64,000 bases of DNA from Timema cristinae (GCA_039000515.1 JBCFYV010000001.1:36065620-36129619); one strand, 5' to 3'. Shown: positions 10,690 to 21,880, counted from the stretch's first letter. Numbers and translations are program-made. The notes: generated by a model from the letters alone, not told the origin.

Positions 10690-12300
10690 TAATAATTTCT
10701 AATAATGTATGGCAGATATAGACTCATTGTGACACCACAAGCGGGAGCCGCCCAATTCTCATCAAAAACGCCCCAGCGAACGAGGAACTGGCTTCGAAGA
10801 CCAACATACAAACATATAACACCTGGCGAAGAGTAAATGAGAGAGGCTTCATTCGTGGTATTCCCAACAGCCGTCGACCAGCAGTAGTGGTCTGGTGGCG
10901 TCATTTGAAGATTACCACCCCTCTTCGTACTTGGAGCTAACCTTGCCAAATTTTATCAGTCCCTCTGTTATAAAAAGGCCTGTTCTCGGTTCAAGTATTC
11001 ATATTCTACTGTAACCACTCGTTGGGGGAACTGCTGGAAGATATTCACGAGGATCTGCTAAGACTACGCACTGAAGACCACGATGGTTGAGGTGTCTGTT
11101 TCACCTCATCACCGCAGAGCAAGCTATGGTGGATGCTATAATATTGAGGGATGTTGTAATCCTTATTGAGCGTTGAGCTCTATTATTCTATGTCCATATG
11201 ACGTAATTTGGTATGTCAGCAGTGATAACTTGTTTCCCTATGTCCTTGAGGCGTTGTTTATTTTGTTGAGCTTTGAGCTCACTTATTCTGTCCATATGAC
11301 GTAGTTTTTGTATGTCAGTACTACTGAATTGTTTCCCTATGTCCTTAACACATAGTTTACTATGGTAGCTTTGAGATCTAATTTTCTATATCAATTTGAC
11401 TTAGTTTTTTTATTTCAGTATTATTGACTATTTAACTATGCCCATGAGGCATAGTGTATATTTTTATGCATTATCTTTCATGTTTATTAGGCTTAGTCAC
11501 AAATACTAGGGTCAAGATTAGACTCCTTAGACTATATAACCATGCTTAGGCTAGTTTAAAGAATAGAACTAAATAATGGAGGATACAAGGTTATCTATTG
11601 CTTTGTTTCACGAGATAACTGGGTCTGTATCCGACACTTGTCTCTGATTGTGTGTGTACTGCTATGCGGTGCATAGCCTGTGGAAGTGCTACTTGTCTAT
11701 AGTAGTGGCCCGCGAGGTTTTGGCTGTTGTGTACGGCCCCATCGTGGAACCTTTAGCGTTAGTCGAAAAATGATCACTATTTTGTCTATCATTATTGTCC
11801 CTTTTAATATATGCTATATAGGGTAACAGAATAAATATATACTATTGATTGCTCTGGCAGAACTAACTAGGAATTGTCCGGCCATAGTATCTGTAGCGTA
11901 TAGATATCTGTTAGTTCACCGTTGTAAAATAATAATTTCTCTTCTAGGAGCTTATAACATTCTGATGTCTAACTCTCTAAGGGGGTTTACCAAGCTAGCT
12001 AGCTCAAGTTAATTACCACCCTTGTAGCTCCTTAAACTGCTACTATATTTATGTGGCCTAGTACTTTATATTTGAAATTATGTGTTGTAGCTGGGAGCCC
12101 CATAGTAATCTGACTGGAGTAGAATTATCTATGATTATTTTATAATTTGATTTTACCACTGCTACTTAATTATATTGCCTTAGAGTTGCTCCCTTTCATA
12201 CTATGTTATGACTTAGTAATTGTCCTGCCTTAACAAGTCACAAGCTTTTCTTAATAACACCCAAGACCAATGTGTGTGGTAATAGGGTGTACCTGGGTGC
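10690..12300 (+). mobile_element. TATA-bearing repeat unit, copy 1 (unclassified; possible solo LTR)
   Basis: A TATAAAAA box at 10969-10976 is followed by TTCTCGG. About 870 bases later comes CTATTGATTGCTCTGGCAG and then GTCCGGCCATAGTAT (11841-11895). The same order at nearly the same spacing occurs on the minus strand at 19.7-21.1 kb, so this is one dispersed family. The part downstream of the TATA box holds three ~99-bp tandem units. Lack of coding sequence plus a promoter-like start fits an LTR or the 5' region of a retroelement, but no TG/CA ends or primer-binding site were found. Boundaries are approximate. Confidence 0.55.
11165..11460 (+). repeat. Three ~99-bp tandem units inside the TATA-bearing unit
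   Basis: The word TTGAGCTC begins units at 11173 and 11273, and TTGAGATC at 11371. Each unit continues with a TGTCCATATGACGTAGTTT-like word, a TATGTCAG word and TTTCCCTATGTCC. The third unit is the most diverged. Confidence 0.85.
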
Positions 12301-13058
12301 TTAACACCTGATGCTCCTTTGTCGAGTTATTTATATCACTGTAACCGTTTATATTCTCATGTTTAAACAATGGGTGGTTTGAATAATTATACCTTTAGTT
12401 CTATGTACTTTCTTTTGACTTGTTTGAATATTGATAAACTGATTTTTTAAACTTGTAAATTATTCTTTTACTTTGTTCCTTACAATCAATATTAATAAGT
12501 TCACAAATGTTGTATTGATATAAAATCAAGAAATGCATTCCTCTATCATATCATAAAGCAAATTGTATTTTGGGTGGTAAATATAATATTAAATATTTCC
12601 ACTTAATATTTAGAGATCCTCCCAAAATAATACCATCATGTCTATTTGTTTTATTATAAATAATTTTAAATATTTATACAATGACAAATACTACAATTAT
12701 ATTGATAATTATTTTGCTGTTACACATGAAACATTAGGGTTTCCTTGTCCTAAAAAATGTGATTATTCAATTAAAAGAACTAATATTTTAGCTCTTGTAA
12801 GACTATTAGCAATTATTAACCTATTTATAATTAGTTATTTAACTCTCAATAACTTCGTCAATTTCTTAAATATTAATTTTCCTCCTCACTGTCGAATGTT
12901 TGGATAAATCCCTTACCTGTAGGTTACTGGGTGGATGTCAGCAAAATGTGTCCATGATTATGTGAATTTCTTGGGTGAAACTGTAATAAGTAAGAATCAA
13001 ATAGCCAAATCTATTATTTATGCTTTTATAGAAGACTACACCATAGATATATCATATT
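12301..13058. other. AT-rich non-coding stretch
   Basis: The end of the preceding repeat unit is unclear and may extend into this part. The open frame at 12638-12907 (89 codons, Asn/Tyr/Ile-rich) has no recognisable domain. Confidence 0.35.
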
Positions 13059-13059
13059 A

Positions 13060-13157
13060 TGAAAATTTAAAAATGACACCTGGATACGGGAATCGAACCC
13101 CGGGTACTGGGTACCGAGTTCGATTCCCGTTTCCAGGTGTAATTTTTCAATTTTTAG
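13060..13157. mobile_element. Small palindromic element with tRNA T-arm-like arms
   Basis: Arms of about 30-38 bases pair with only a few mismatches: ACACCTGGATACGGGAATCG on the left against the inverted ACCTGGAAACGGGAATCGAA from the right. Read outwards, each arm looks like a tRNA 3' half (GTTCGATTCCCGT then TCCAGGTGT). The loop is 19 bases (about 13099-13117). AT-rich flanks are also roughly inverted. It may be a tiny MITE or a head-to-head tRNA-like fragment. Confidence 0.7.
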
Positions 13158-13419
13158 AATGTAATAAGTAGGTCACAGCAGCTATGACAGTCTTAGTTTG
13201 TATTTAATTATGTACCTACACTTCCAGAAAAATCTAAAGTTTATTTGTAGCAATTTATAAAAATTCAAATATATTATAAATTACAACTGGTGAAGAATTA
13301 TTTAGGCTTATAAATAATTGATTTTTTAAATGATTCAATATTATTTTTTATCTCAATATTCAATTTTTCGGCATATAATAATATTGCTCCAAGACCTTAT
13401 AAATATATATAAATACTTT

Positions 13420-13660
13420 TAGCTCTGTTTTTTACTATACGTTTGGATTACATGTCTATTTATTAGCTACGCTAACGGGCTAGGGAAACGTAAGGATGGA
13501 TTTGGAGAAAATATAACCACATTTTCGAGGAGGGAGTTTAGAAAAAAAATTTTTTTTAAAAAACTCAATACACACTACTGGAATTCCAACCCCGATCTCC
13601 TCCTCATTGGCAGTCTGGTCTATTACAAGAGTGATGCCTTAGACCATCAGTTAGACCCAT
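13420..13660 (-). mobile_element. SC-type SINE, decayed
   Basis: On the minus strand the head (CTAAGGCATCACTCTTGTAA) is followed by GGAGATCGGGGTTGGAATTC at the B box, then the body. The tail side is eroded (plus-strand ACTATACGTTTGGATTACAT). An internal AT-rich expansion of about 20 bases is present at 13541-13563. Confidence 0.75.
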
Positions 13661-13948
13661 GGCCCACCCACCATCTGTACATTCAAAAAGGTTCGCATAG
13701 GCTCTGCGTTATCAGAAAGGTGGGTGACCCCGGTCTTAGACCAAAGATATTCTTTAAATATTTTATAGATTTGTACTCGTAGCCAGGTTCTATTTCTGGT
13801 ACTAGAGAGGTATGTGCTTTAATCAGGTGTTATGTCCTAAGTGAATTTAGTCGTGCTCGCACTGGTGGTCACATAGTCTAATATTAGTGTGTCCAACACT
13901 ACATGAATCTACAAACAGAACTTTATAATGCTACTATAAATATAATAT

Positions 13949-14196
13949 AACCACTTCGGTGGTCACATGTTCTAACGCTCCACTCTCATATTAGAGTTGG
14001 CTGCTGATGATGGGGAGATCGATGTTCAAACCTTAATCGGGTCTACTGAGAGTTGTTTTTACAAAATATTTTTTCACTTTCCCTTGATGTAAATGCAGGT
14101 TCACTTCCTCTAAACATAACCTTCCTTATTCCTAGAACCATTATCGTATTTAATGCATGAGCGTATAGTCTTAATGGGTAGTAAGACGTGGCTTAA
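13949..14196 (+). mobile_element. SC-type SINE, near full length
   Basis: Head CCACTTCGGTGGTCACATGT, then TCTAACGCTCCACTCTC, a B-box-like GATGTTCAAACC, the body words TCGGGTCTACTGAGAG and AAATGCAGGTTCACTTCC, and the shared tail (ATGGGTAGTAAGACGTGG). It is followed within nine bases by an SA copy in the same direction. Confidence 0.85.
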
Positions 14197-14204
14197 AAAT
14201 AAAA

Positions 14205-14455
14205 TGAGTGACCTGGAGGTCTAGGAGTAAGGTGTCGACCTCTGTGATAGGGTCCGGGGTTCAATCCTCGGTCCCGGAACAAATTTATCTGATTATCAAA
14301 CCCTTCCTTCTTCTCTGACAAAACGTTAAACTGTAGGTCCTTCATTTCATCTCACAATCACCCTACCATTACACATTAGCGTAAGTGAGTATAGCCCGAA
14401 CGGGTAGTAAGACGTGGTGCTAATAATAATAATAGTAATAATAATAATAATAATT
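14205..14455 (+). mobile_element. SA-type SINE with internal deletion
   Basis: Full SA head (GACCTGGAGGTCTAGGAGTA, B box GGTTCAATCCT) and full tail with a (TAA)n run to 14455. The body jumps from CTCTGACAAAACG directly to TTAAACTGTAGG, losing about 60 bases that other SA copies carry (the region with CATCTTGTGAATGTGGGGAA). Either a deletion or a shorter subfamily. Confidence 0.88.
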
Positions 14456-14914
14456 AATATTAAAATGTTTATAATATATATTTATAAACCAAAATATAAG
14501 CTTAAAATCATGTAAAGTATTATGATGATATCAAGTTTCGTTGACTTCAGTCCACGCATTAGCCTGCGTAACGATGTATCTGTCGGTTAAGTTAGCCGAT
14601 TAACTATCGTGTATTTTGACGGCTTATCGATGCTGGTCCACACCTGCGCAAACTAAGATAACGCCGAGACAAGGAGTTACATAATACGTGCCATTAGAGA
14701 CACATTTTTTAGTCCCTCCAAACTAAAATATACTCTACAAAGTGTTGAATTTTATAAATCATCCTTTTTTATTATTAGAAAACTTCGTGAAATAAATTAG
14801 TCTCTTACAGGATATCCTGATTTATTATGGCTTATTTTACATGAATTTTAATTAGATAATTTGTATCGTTCTGAACTGATTTTGTGGCCACAAATGCTAT
14901 ACATCACATTCTCA
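14456..14914. other. Non-coding stretch
   Basis: Nothing recognised. The part at about 14540-14690 is less AT-rich than the surroundings and matches no family in this window that I can see. Confidence 0.4.
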
Positions 14915-15105
14915 ATATAGTAGACTACCAATGACAGAAAGATTAGGGATCGAATCTCGATCGGGTGTATTTGTAATGTTTATCCCTAAATTACTTTCTA
15001 CTATAAATCCACGCAAATGTGAGTACGCTTCCTTTAAATTCAACCATCCTCATCCCTGGTACAATAAAGTATAGCCAGAACGGGTAGTAAGATGCGATGA
15101 AAAAT
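14915..15105 (+). mobile_element. SC-type SINE, 5' truncated or eroded
   Basis: It starts in the head region (TAGACTACCAATGACAGAAAG), has a good B box (GATCGAATCTCG), then ATCCACGCAAATGTGAGTAC and a shared tail (AGAACGGGTAGTAAGATGCG). The first part of the head is not recognisable. Confidence 0.75.
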
Positions 15106-15164
15106 GTATCGCTTTGCGTTTCACTATACGTCCAGAATATCCACATATGTACATCAATGAGACC

Positions 15165-15290
15165 GATATGAGGAAGATATAATTTAGAGTAAATGTACAC
15201 ACATTTGCATTAAAGGTAAATGGGAGAACATTTTGAGAATATTCCCTAATTGCAACCAGCTGTTACCAGTCAGCAGCAACCAAATGTATT
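15165..15290 (-). mobile_element. Probable SB/SC SINE body fragment
   Basis: Plus-strand words AGTAAATGTACACACATTTG and AAATGGGAGAACATTTTGAGAA match the inverted SC body in order. Both ends are lost. A weak assignment. Confidence 0.4.
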
Positions 15291-15594
15291 TCTATTATAT
15301 TGTCTTGGAATTTTTGGCTACTATCTCTAATTGTAATTACTATACTACTTTATTACGATTTTAATGTCATTTAATATTCCTTAAATTTATTGATTGGTCA
15401 AGGACACCATTTAAATCGTTAGCGCACCCACTTAGAAATGGTAGGGTCCGATCAGTTATGCCCCTGACTGTTTAAATTTAATGTATATCTTAGATATGTG
15501 ATATTGTAAAAAATGGGGAGATAACAAACTGGAATGAAGTTGTTGTGTTTATAAAATAAATAAGTAAGACTAAGCCAACAATAGTTTTTTCAAC

Positions 15595-15616
15595 CCCTTC
15601 TTACTACCCGTTCTGT
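15595..15616 (-). mobile_element. Isolated SINE tail remnant
   Basis: CTTCTTACTACCCGTTCTG is the inverted shared tail without a recognisable body next to it. Confidence 0.5.
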
Positions 15617-16255
15617 AACGAGTTACAAGTATCAAGCTCGATCAAATGGGAGAATACTTACCCTCTGCCCTGTTGAACTCTGCACTCACTTGTATGTAAT
15701 TATGGTTACCTTGGCTGCCTTAAGCGGTGCAATAGGAAGATGGCCGTCGCATATGTGTGTGGTTTTTGTACGAGTCTATCTCTATGGGATACATTGCTAG
15801 ACGGAGTACTTAATTTGACTCTGACTTTATTTAATGTATGATGCGTGCTAACTTATAAGTGGTAGTAAAACATTTTTCTTGGTGTTGTACCTTATTTTAC
15901 GCTGCTCTATTACGTCGTTAGACAGAGCATTAGCTCAGGAGGTGGACAAATTTACTATGCATTTATTATATTATCTGGGGTTTCTTGTCATTACTTTGTA
16001 AGGGGTATTTACTCCATTATTGGCGGGCTCGATTGATATTATTGTCTTTACCTTTGAGTTCTCTAGGATGTATAAATACATATTTATTTTAGTATTGTGT
16101 ATTTGTGCAATATTAATATCCTTATGTTTTGTTTGCCTAATGAGCTTCTTATATTTACGGCGTTTTGTCATTTATTTTGGCCTTAGGCACTTGATGAACT
16201 AGTGTAAATTTATGGGGATGCCTTATTGATTATTAATGTTTCTAACGTTAATTTA
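15617..16255. other. Unclassified block before a minisatellite
   Basis: Less AT-rich than average at 15650-15800. Its style (GC-richer leader then a tandem block) recalls the TATA-bearing unit at 10.7 and 21.1 kb, and a few short words agree, but I cannot align it convincingly. The two overlapping frames at 15971-16202 lie on opposite strands and have no domains. Confidence 0.3.
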
Positions 16256-16600
16256 TAGTCTATTTTCACATTAATCAAATAATATGTTTATATTAAAGTC
16301 TCTAGTCTATTTTCATATTGATGGAATAATATGTTTAATATAGTCTCTCACTTTAAACTCTAGTCTGTTTTCAAATTGGTGGAGTAATATATTTATATTA
16401 AAGTCTTCCACTTTAAATTGTAGTTTATTTTCATATTGATGGAATAATATGTTTATATTAAAGTCTCTCACTTTAAACTCTAGTACATTTTCATATTAAT
16501 GGAACATTATGTTTAAATTAAAGTATATTACTTGGAACATTCAAGTCATTTTGGTATCTTAAGAAATATTATGTTTAACTACTAAGTCTTCAACTTAACT
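16256..16600 (+). repeat. ~60-bp minisatellite, about six units
   Basis: Units begin near 16256, 16303, 16361, 16421, 16481 and 16543 with TAGTCTATTTTCATATTGAT or a close variant, followed by GGAATAATATGTTTATATTA and AAGTCTCTCACTTTAAACTC. The middle three units are the most alike; the outer ones are diverged, the usual pattern for a tandem array. Confidence 0.9.
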
Positions 16601-16741
16601 TGCTTTAAGCGATATTACTGCATTTGTAATTATTTTTGTGAATAGTCCATTTCTCTTATTACAATTAAAATGTATACTGTTATTCTCTGGTAATTCCTTG
16701 ACTGTTATTTCTCACGCTTCCATTCAAATAAAGTAATTTAC

Positions 16742-16962
16742 AGTTCAAGCTATACGCTTACGTATTAATTACGCTAGTGGTCTTAGGGATTAGGAAGTTT
16801 ATATTTATAGGAAGTTTACTCACATTTACGTGGAAGAGAGTGGAAAACTATTTTGTATAAACCACCCTCAGTACACCCAACTGAGATTTGAACCATGATC
16901 TCTACGTCTTTAGCAGTCTAGTCTTCTGCGAGAGTAGCGTATTAGACCATGTGGACATGGAC
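16742..16962 (-). mobile_element. SC-type SINE, decayed
   Basis: The plus strand runs through the inverted family: CTTAGGGATTAGGAAG, GAGAGTGGAAAACTATTTTG, ACCACCCTCAGTACACCCAA, AGATTTGAACCATGATCTC, and the head GCGAGAGTAGCGTATTAGAC. The tail's last part is eroded (TTCAAGCTATACGC). Confidence 0.8.
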
Positions 16963-17169
16963 TTGGCAAACAAACAAATGATAAAAATATTTATGAAATT
17001 TGTGGACGCCACTTTAAACCCCTTACTGTTAACATGTGTTGCCTATTCATTAGTTATACTAGTGTTGTTTAGTTCTAATTAATTGAAGTCATTACACACA
17101 ATCAAACCTGCACAGAGGATCCCATAGCCAAAGGTGTCAGTCACAAAATATACGATATTAATAATAATA

Positions 17170-17290
17170 GGGCTATCAAGGTTTAAGCTTCGAATGGGTG
17201 AATTGGGGTAGTTTCTTCACATATGATTTATCCCCTCCCAAAGATTATGTGGATGAACCTTGTCTAAGCTACCCTTATAGTCACAACCCC
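17170..17290 (+). mobile_element. Possible SB-type SINE fragment
   Basis: GTTTAAGCTTCGAATGGGTG and GAATTGGGGTAGTTTCTTC resemble the SB B-box and the start of the body (GTTCGAATCTCGGTCGGGTG, GAACTGGGGTGGTTTTT). The rest does not follow. Low certainty. Confidence 0.35.
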
Positions 17291-17642
17291 TTGGATTAAG
17301 TAGTTAATAGTTTCGGGGGTAAATTTTCTATTAAAATGATATAATACCCTTCTATTCTAAATTTCATCAACTAATGGTTCCTAATTCATGGGTTTTTTTT
17401 GTATCCAGAGTAAAAACAAATAAATACACATCCATTGCAAAAATAAATGTTTGTATGACAAATGGGTTCCTTCCTTCATAAATCAGGTTGTCTCAAACTA
17501 TATCCTGGCAGAGTTCAATAAAGAAGCACCATCAGAAGGTTTTTTGTTATAAAAAAGAATCCTATGAAATATATTAATCTTGTTTTTTTTAGAAAGGAGT
17601 ATATTTAATATATTGAAAAAATATTTGAATGTCAAAATATCC

Positions 17643-17898
17643 ACTTTAGTTGACGCAAAGTCTAACGCGCTACTCTCGCAGTAGACTAGACTGCTTATGA
17701 TGGTGATATCGAGATTGTAAGATTTGTCAGGTGTTTTTAGGCTAACAGTGTTTTTTCAAAAATTATTTTCTACTTAGCCTCCACGCAAATGTAGGTACAC
17801 TTCCTCTATGTATAACCTTCCTAATCCAAATAACCTTTAGCATAATTATTACATAAGCGTACAACCCAAACGGGCAGTATTACGTGGTGTTAAAATAA
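17643..17898 (+). mobile_element. SC-type SINE, near full length
   Basis: Head GTCTAACGCGCTACTCTCGC is perfect, followed by AGTAGACTAGACTGC, a damaged B box, CCTCCACGCAAATGTAGGTA, and a tail with CAAACGGGCAGTATTACG. No target-site duplication noticed. Confidence 0.85.
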
Positions 17899-18999
17899 AT
17901 ATAAAAATATGTTTACATTTATGTAAAATCAAAGTTTCATTATAAATTGATAATATAAATTTGTTTTCATTCAGACTAAAACCCGTCGTTCCCTTATTAA
18001 TATATTTCGTATTTTATTTGTAGGAAACAAGTCTACTTTTAATAAATAATAAGATAACTAATAACCTACTGAATATTTGGTAGATACTGATAAGGAACTT
18101 AATTTGACCAATAAATTGAAGGTATTTGTGAGTTTAGTTTCCTCTTGTTTAAGATGGGGATGAAAAGTGGAGTGAGCTTAAGTCAATATTTTACAGTTTG
18201 TATAGCAATTTTTTTATTGAATAAAATATCACGCCCCTATGCAAGGTGTTCGAAACTTATATCTCAAACTGCACATATAGTTTGTTTTAACCAAGAGTAA
18301 TACACAATCTCTATACGCTTACATCCAGAAAACTATGCTAATAATTTTACCATTAAATTGTGTCCAAAATATTGGCTTATAACGCTGGGATAGCAAAGCA
18401 GTTCAAGCATGTATGTACAACAGGTTGCATAGGGTCTAGGCACACTGCACTACACACTTCGATATCTTGGAGCACCGCAGCAGAACATACCACAGTTAAT
18501 AGTAAACAACACACCAGTTCATCTAAAAATGCGAATACGTTCTGAGGGTCATCATTAACGGTCCTACATCCACAGAAAGTGCTTGCCATTATCACATGTT
18601 CAGCACGCCTCTCCTATGAAACTTGTTTTTCACAAATGCTCGAATAACTTTGCTATCTCAGCCCTACGCGGTGAAACTTATAACAAAATGTATTGGTATT
18701 AGCATATTTTTCTGGATGAGAGTGTGTACAAATTTTAATTACTTTTTGTTCAATCAAGCTAAATGTGCAGTAGGGCTACAAGTTTCCGAACAGCCTCTAT
18801 ATGCTTGGGCTAGTTTCCCCATGTAATAATCCTAAGGGTTTGAATATTTATCATAAGCATGGTGGGATTTTGACATCAACTTTTCAAATAAAGATAAAAT
18901 ATCCTAATCAAATTCCAAGATGCCTATACATTTGATATCAATATTTTTTTTTTATTTGAAGTATTTAACATGAACTTTGAATCGATTGATTATAAAGAC
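17899..18999. other. Unrecognised stretch with a GC-richer core
   Basis: The part at 18360-18830 is less AT-rich and has overlapping short frames on both strands (18377-18595 minus is Cys/Val-rich). I searched by eye for transposase, reverse transcriptase and tRNA motifs and found none. It could be a decayed mobile element. The rest is AT-rich. Confidence 0.35.
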
Positions 19000-19295
19000 T
19001 AGATTATGACCTGGTTGTCTAGGGATAAGGTGTTGGACTTCTGTGCTAAAGTCCGGGGTTCAATCCTTGGTCCCGGCACAGATTTATCTGATTACCAAAC
19101 CCTTCCTTCACCTCTGACAAGACGTGTATTAATCACAACTTGTGAATGTGTGGAATTTGAGGCCTTCATCGTGGTTCAGATTCCACGTTAAACTGTAGGT
19201 CCTCCATTTCATCTCACAATCACCCTACCATTACACATTAGCGTAAGTTCGTATAACCCGAACGGGTAGTAATACGCGGTTCTAATAATAATTAG
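19000..19295 (+). mobile_element. SA-type tRNA-derived SINE, full length
   Basis: Head GACCTGGTTGTCTAGGGATA, B box GGTTCAATCCT, SA body with an extra segment (GTGTATTAATCACAACTTG) near 19124-19142, then the shared tail and TAA run. The duplication tataaagac is exact at 18991-18999 and 19296-19304. Confidence 0.9.
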
Positions 19296-19650
19296 TATAA
19301 AGACAAACGACTTATACAAATAAACTCCATGTTGTGAACCCACAAGCGATGATGGCCCTAACATTCGTGGTTTAACGGTGTCATGTAGTCAACACAGCGA
19401 GCCCTCCAGCTATTAATCTAAGTATTCTCAACAGAAGCTATTATTTCTTTATTAATTATCTCATTACTCTGAGCTCGACACAGTTTCAAACACTCTGTTT
19501 TATAGATAAACAAAGCTCTGTGGATCTAGCTCGGTGCCTTTGGATGAGTAACTAGAAACTATGTAACCAGCAGACAAGAAGTGACTTATAAATTATCTTA
19601 ACTCTAGAACAGAAACAACACTCAACTTCCGGCTGTTAATTTTGGTTATA
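19296..19650. other. Non-coding stretch
   Basis: No recognisable gene or element between an SA copy and a truncated SINE tail. Confidence 0.4.
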
Positions 19651-19725
19651 TAGCACAGCGCCTTACTACTTGTTCAGGTTGTACGATTTTGTACTAATTA
19701 CGAAAATGGGCTTTGAGATTGCACC
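19651..19725 (-). mobile_element. 5'-truncated SINE tail
   Basis: Inverted tail (plus strand TAGCACAGCGCCTTACTACT, then TGTTCAGGTTGTACG) with only about 70 bases of the family. 5' truncation is typical of target-primed reverse transcription. It lies directly next to the end of the TATA-bearing unit, so it could also be that unit's own 3' end. Confidence 0.65.
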
Positions 19726-19739
19726 AATTTATCTTTTAG

Positions 19740-21120
19740 TACCATATTAAGGTGAATTTATAATAGGGCTACAAAGGAATTATTTAACTAGAGAGATAAA
19801 ATAATTAGAATAACAATAATATATTTATTATAACAGAAAAATAGAAGATATGTTTGATTACAATAGATATACAAGAACATAAGTTTAGAAGTTTCAAATT
19901 AATACTGTCTTGTTGCGACACGGGCAAGATCAAATGCAGTAGGCTTGAAGAGCAATGTTCAATAACAAAATAGCTGGACTGACGCCAGGCTACGGTCAGG
20001 TGATTCTAAAAGGAAAACAGTGTGATAATTATAAACAAACCTTAACTGAAAATTATATACATATAGTATTGTTTACATATTTATAATTTAATCTAACTTG
20101 CTTGATTGGGACAAAAGAATATTCTTTAAGAGACATAGTATAGTGAATTGCAATAGAAAGGTTAGTTGATTACATTGGTAGATGTCTAACATACAGGTGT
20201 CTACACACAATAGTACAATGGCCGGTCCTTTCCCTATTGGTACTGCCAGAACATTCAATAGTAGATGTATTTAGTGATCCATTACCTGGGGTACAACACT
20301 AATTTAATTCATACAATACTAATACTCAGTCAATAGGTGTCAAAAACGGGCAAAGAGGAAAAAGGTATTATCTGCGTGGACCCCATATGGAAATAAGCGG
20401 AGATCCACGCTTTACCCACCAAAGCTAATACCACACGCGAAGCGTGGCAACAAGGATGTTTCAACCCATTGAACACATTGTCCCAAATAGGTCCTAGAGA
20501 AATGATAGACAGCCTGGTTGTAGTCATAAAAACAAGTGTGTAGTCTTAAGGACTCAAAAGGGAAATATGGTGCTTGTGGAGAATAGCAACCATTTGGACT
20601 AAGTCCTTAATACATCTTGAGCTCAAGGCTCCTATATCGAAGCTATATCATATGGATATAGGAAAAACATGGTCTCTTGGACCAATATAACAAGTCTGAA
20701 GGTCTTAAGCAACATTAGAGTTATTGTGACTACACCAACAAAGTCGGAAGAGCACAAAACCAAAATCTAGTCACTTTGATTGAAACAAGAAATCGAAATA
20801 AACATAATAGTCACCTTGACTGTATTAAGTCTGAAGGACAAAATTCTGATAAACAAAAAGTCAGAAGGACTTAATAAACATTTTCTAGTTTTAAACTAGA
20901 CCCATAAGTCAGATGGACTTATTAACGTCGCCTCTATACTTAGGAAATCAGAGAGGATTATCCTCGGTGGTGCAGCCGTGAAAACCACGCCCAATACTCC
21001 ATGGCCACTGGTTCATTTGTAGTGTAAGGTAGCAGAGTTTTCTTCTTCGACGATTTGAGGTGATAAAATACCATGACGTGAATCCGAGAGTCACCTATTT
21101 TATACCCTTTCTCTAACTAG
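19740..21120 (-). mobile_element. TATA-bearing repeat unit, copy 2 (unclassified; possible solo LTR)
   Basis: On the minus strand a TATAAAAT box (21097-21104) is followed by GGTGACTCTCGG, degenerate tandem units built on AAGTCCTTCTGACTT, and after about 840 bases CTATTGAATGTTCTGGCAG with GGACCGGCCATTGTACTA (20215-20265). Copy 1 at 10.7-12.3 kb has the same order and nearly the same spacing. No reverse transcriptase or integrase is seen. The short frame at 20330-20527 is not supported. Confidence 0.55.
20690..20925 (-). repeat. Degenerate tandem units in copy 2
   Basis: The plus strand repeats AAGTC.GAAGGAC-type words at irregular 30-85-base spacing (near 20693, 20740, 20829, 20860 and 20908). 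They occupy the place of the ~99-bp repeats in copy 1 and share the GTCCATNTGAC motif. Confidence 0.6.
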
Positions 21121-21654
21121 AACGGAACAAAAAAAAAGAAATAGAAAAAGCGTAAGAACACAGGTGGTGATAGGAAGGACTGAATCTTATCTAAATGGGA
21201 GTTTCGAAGACACGCCGCCACGACAGTGGCACTCGAGGGTTCTGGGAGCGAGCCTAGCTTAGTTGAATTTTTGTTCATGTTAGGTGTTGTAGCGAGCAGA
21301 TGTGTTTGGAACCACCCTGTTGCCATACTTATTGAATATTTTGCTAAAAGGCATGTTGGCGGTATCCGATCCCATCCAGTCACGGTGAGTAAGTCTTGAA
21401 TCATATTATTCTTGATTGTATCAACTTTAATTATCTTCTTTGGATTCCACTATTATAATTTTATTATTTTTATGCATATTTTTATTATTAAAATCATTTA
21501 TAGTATTTTCTCTTGGGAGCACCTGGATCATATCCAAGTCCATCCATTCGTTAATAGTATGTTTTGAAGGATATTATTATTAAATATCTCAAATCTAATA
21601 ATCTTCTTTGGATTTTGCCAAAATAATTATTATAATATCGTATTTTTACGTAGC
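21121..21654. other. Stretch upstream of the TATA-bearing unit
   Basis: A 95-codon minus-strand frame at 21117-21404 lies just upstream of the TATA box of copy 2. Its sequence shows no domain I know. It may be part of the same repeat. The rest is AT-rich and unrecognised. Confidence 0.35.
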
Positions 21655-21880
21655 CTAATTGTGTAGGTGTCAACTTTACATTATTGACACGCTACAGGAT
21701 TAAGAAAGCTATATCTAAAGAAAGTGTACGCACATTTCACATTTTCATGGAGAGAGGTGTAAAACTATTATGGAAAAAACACTCTTGGTACACCAGATGA
21801 GATTAGAACATGGATCTTTCGGTCATTTGCAGTTTAGTCTACTTCTAGATTAGCATGTCTGACCATTGGCCACTGAAGCG
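21655..21880 (-). mobile_element. SC-type SINE, decayed
   Basis: The plus strand shows GATTAAGAAAGCTATATCTA, GGAGAGAGGTGTAAAACTAT, ACACTCTTGGTACACCAGAT and head words AGTCTACTTCTAGATTAGC and GACCATTGGCCACTGAAGCGG. The tail is eroded. Confidence 0.7.

Noticed and set aside
18360..18830. Transposase remnant in a GC-richer block
   Set aside because: Frames on both strands were read but no conserved motif order was found.
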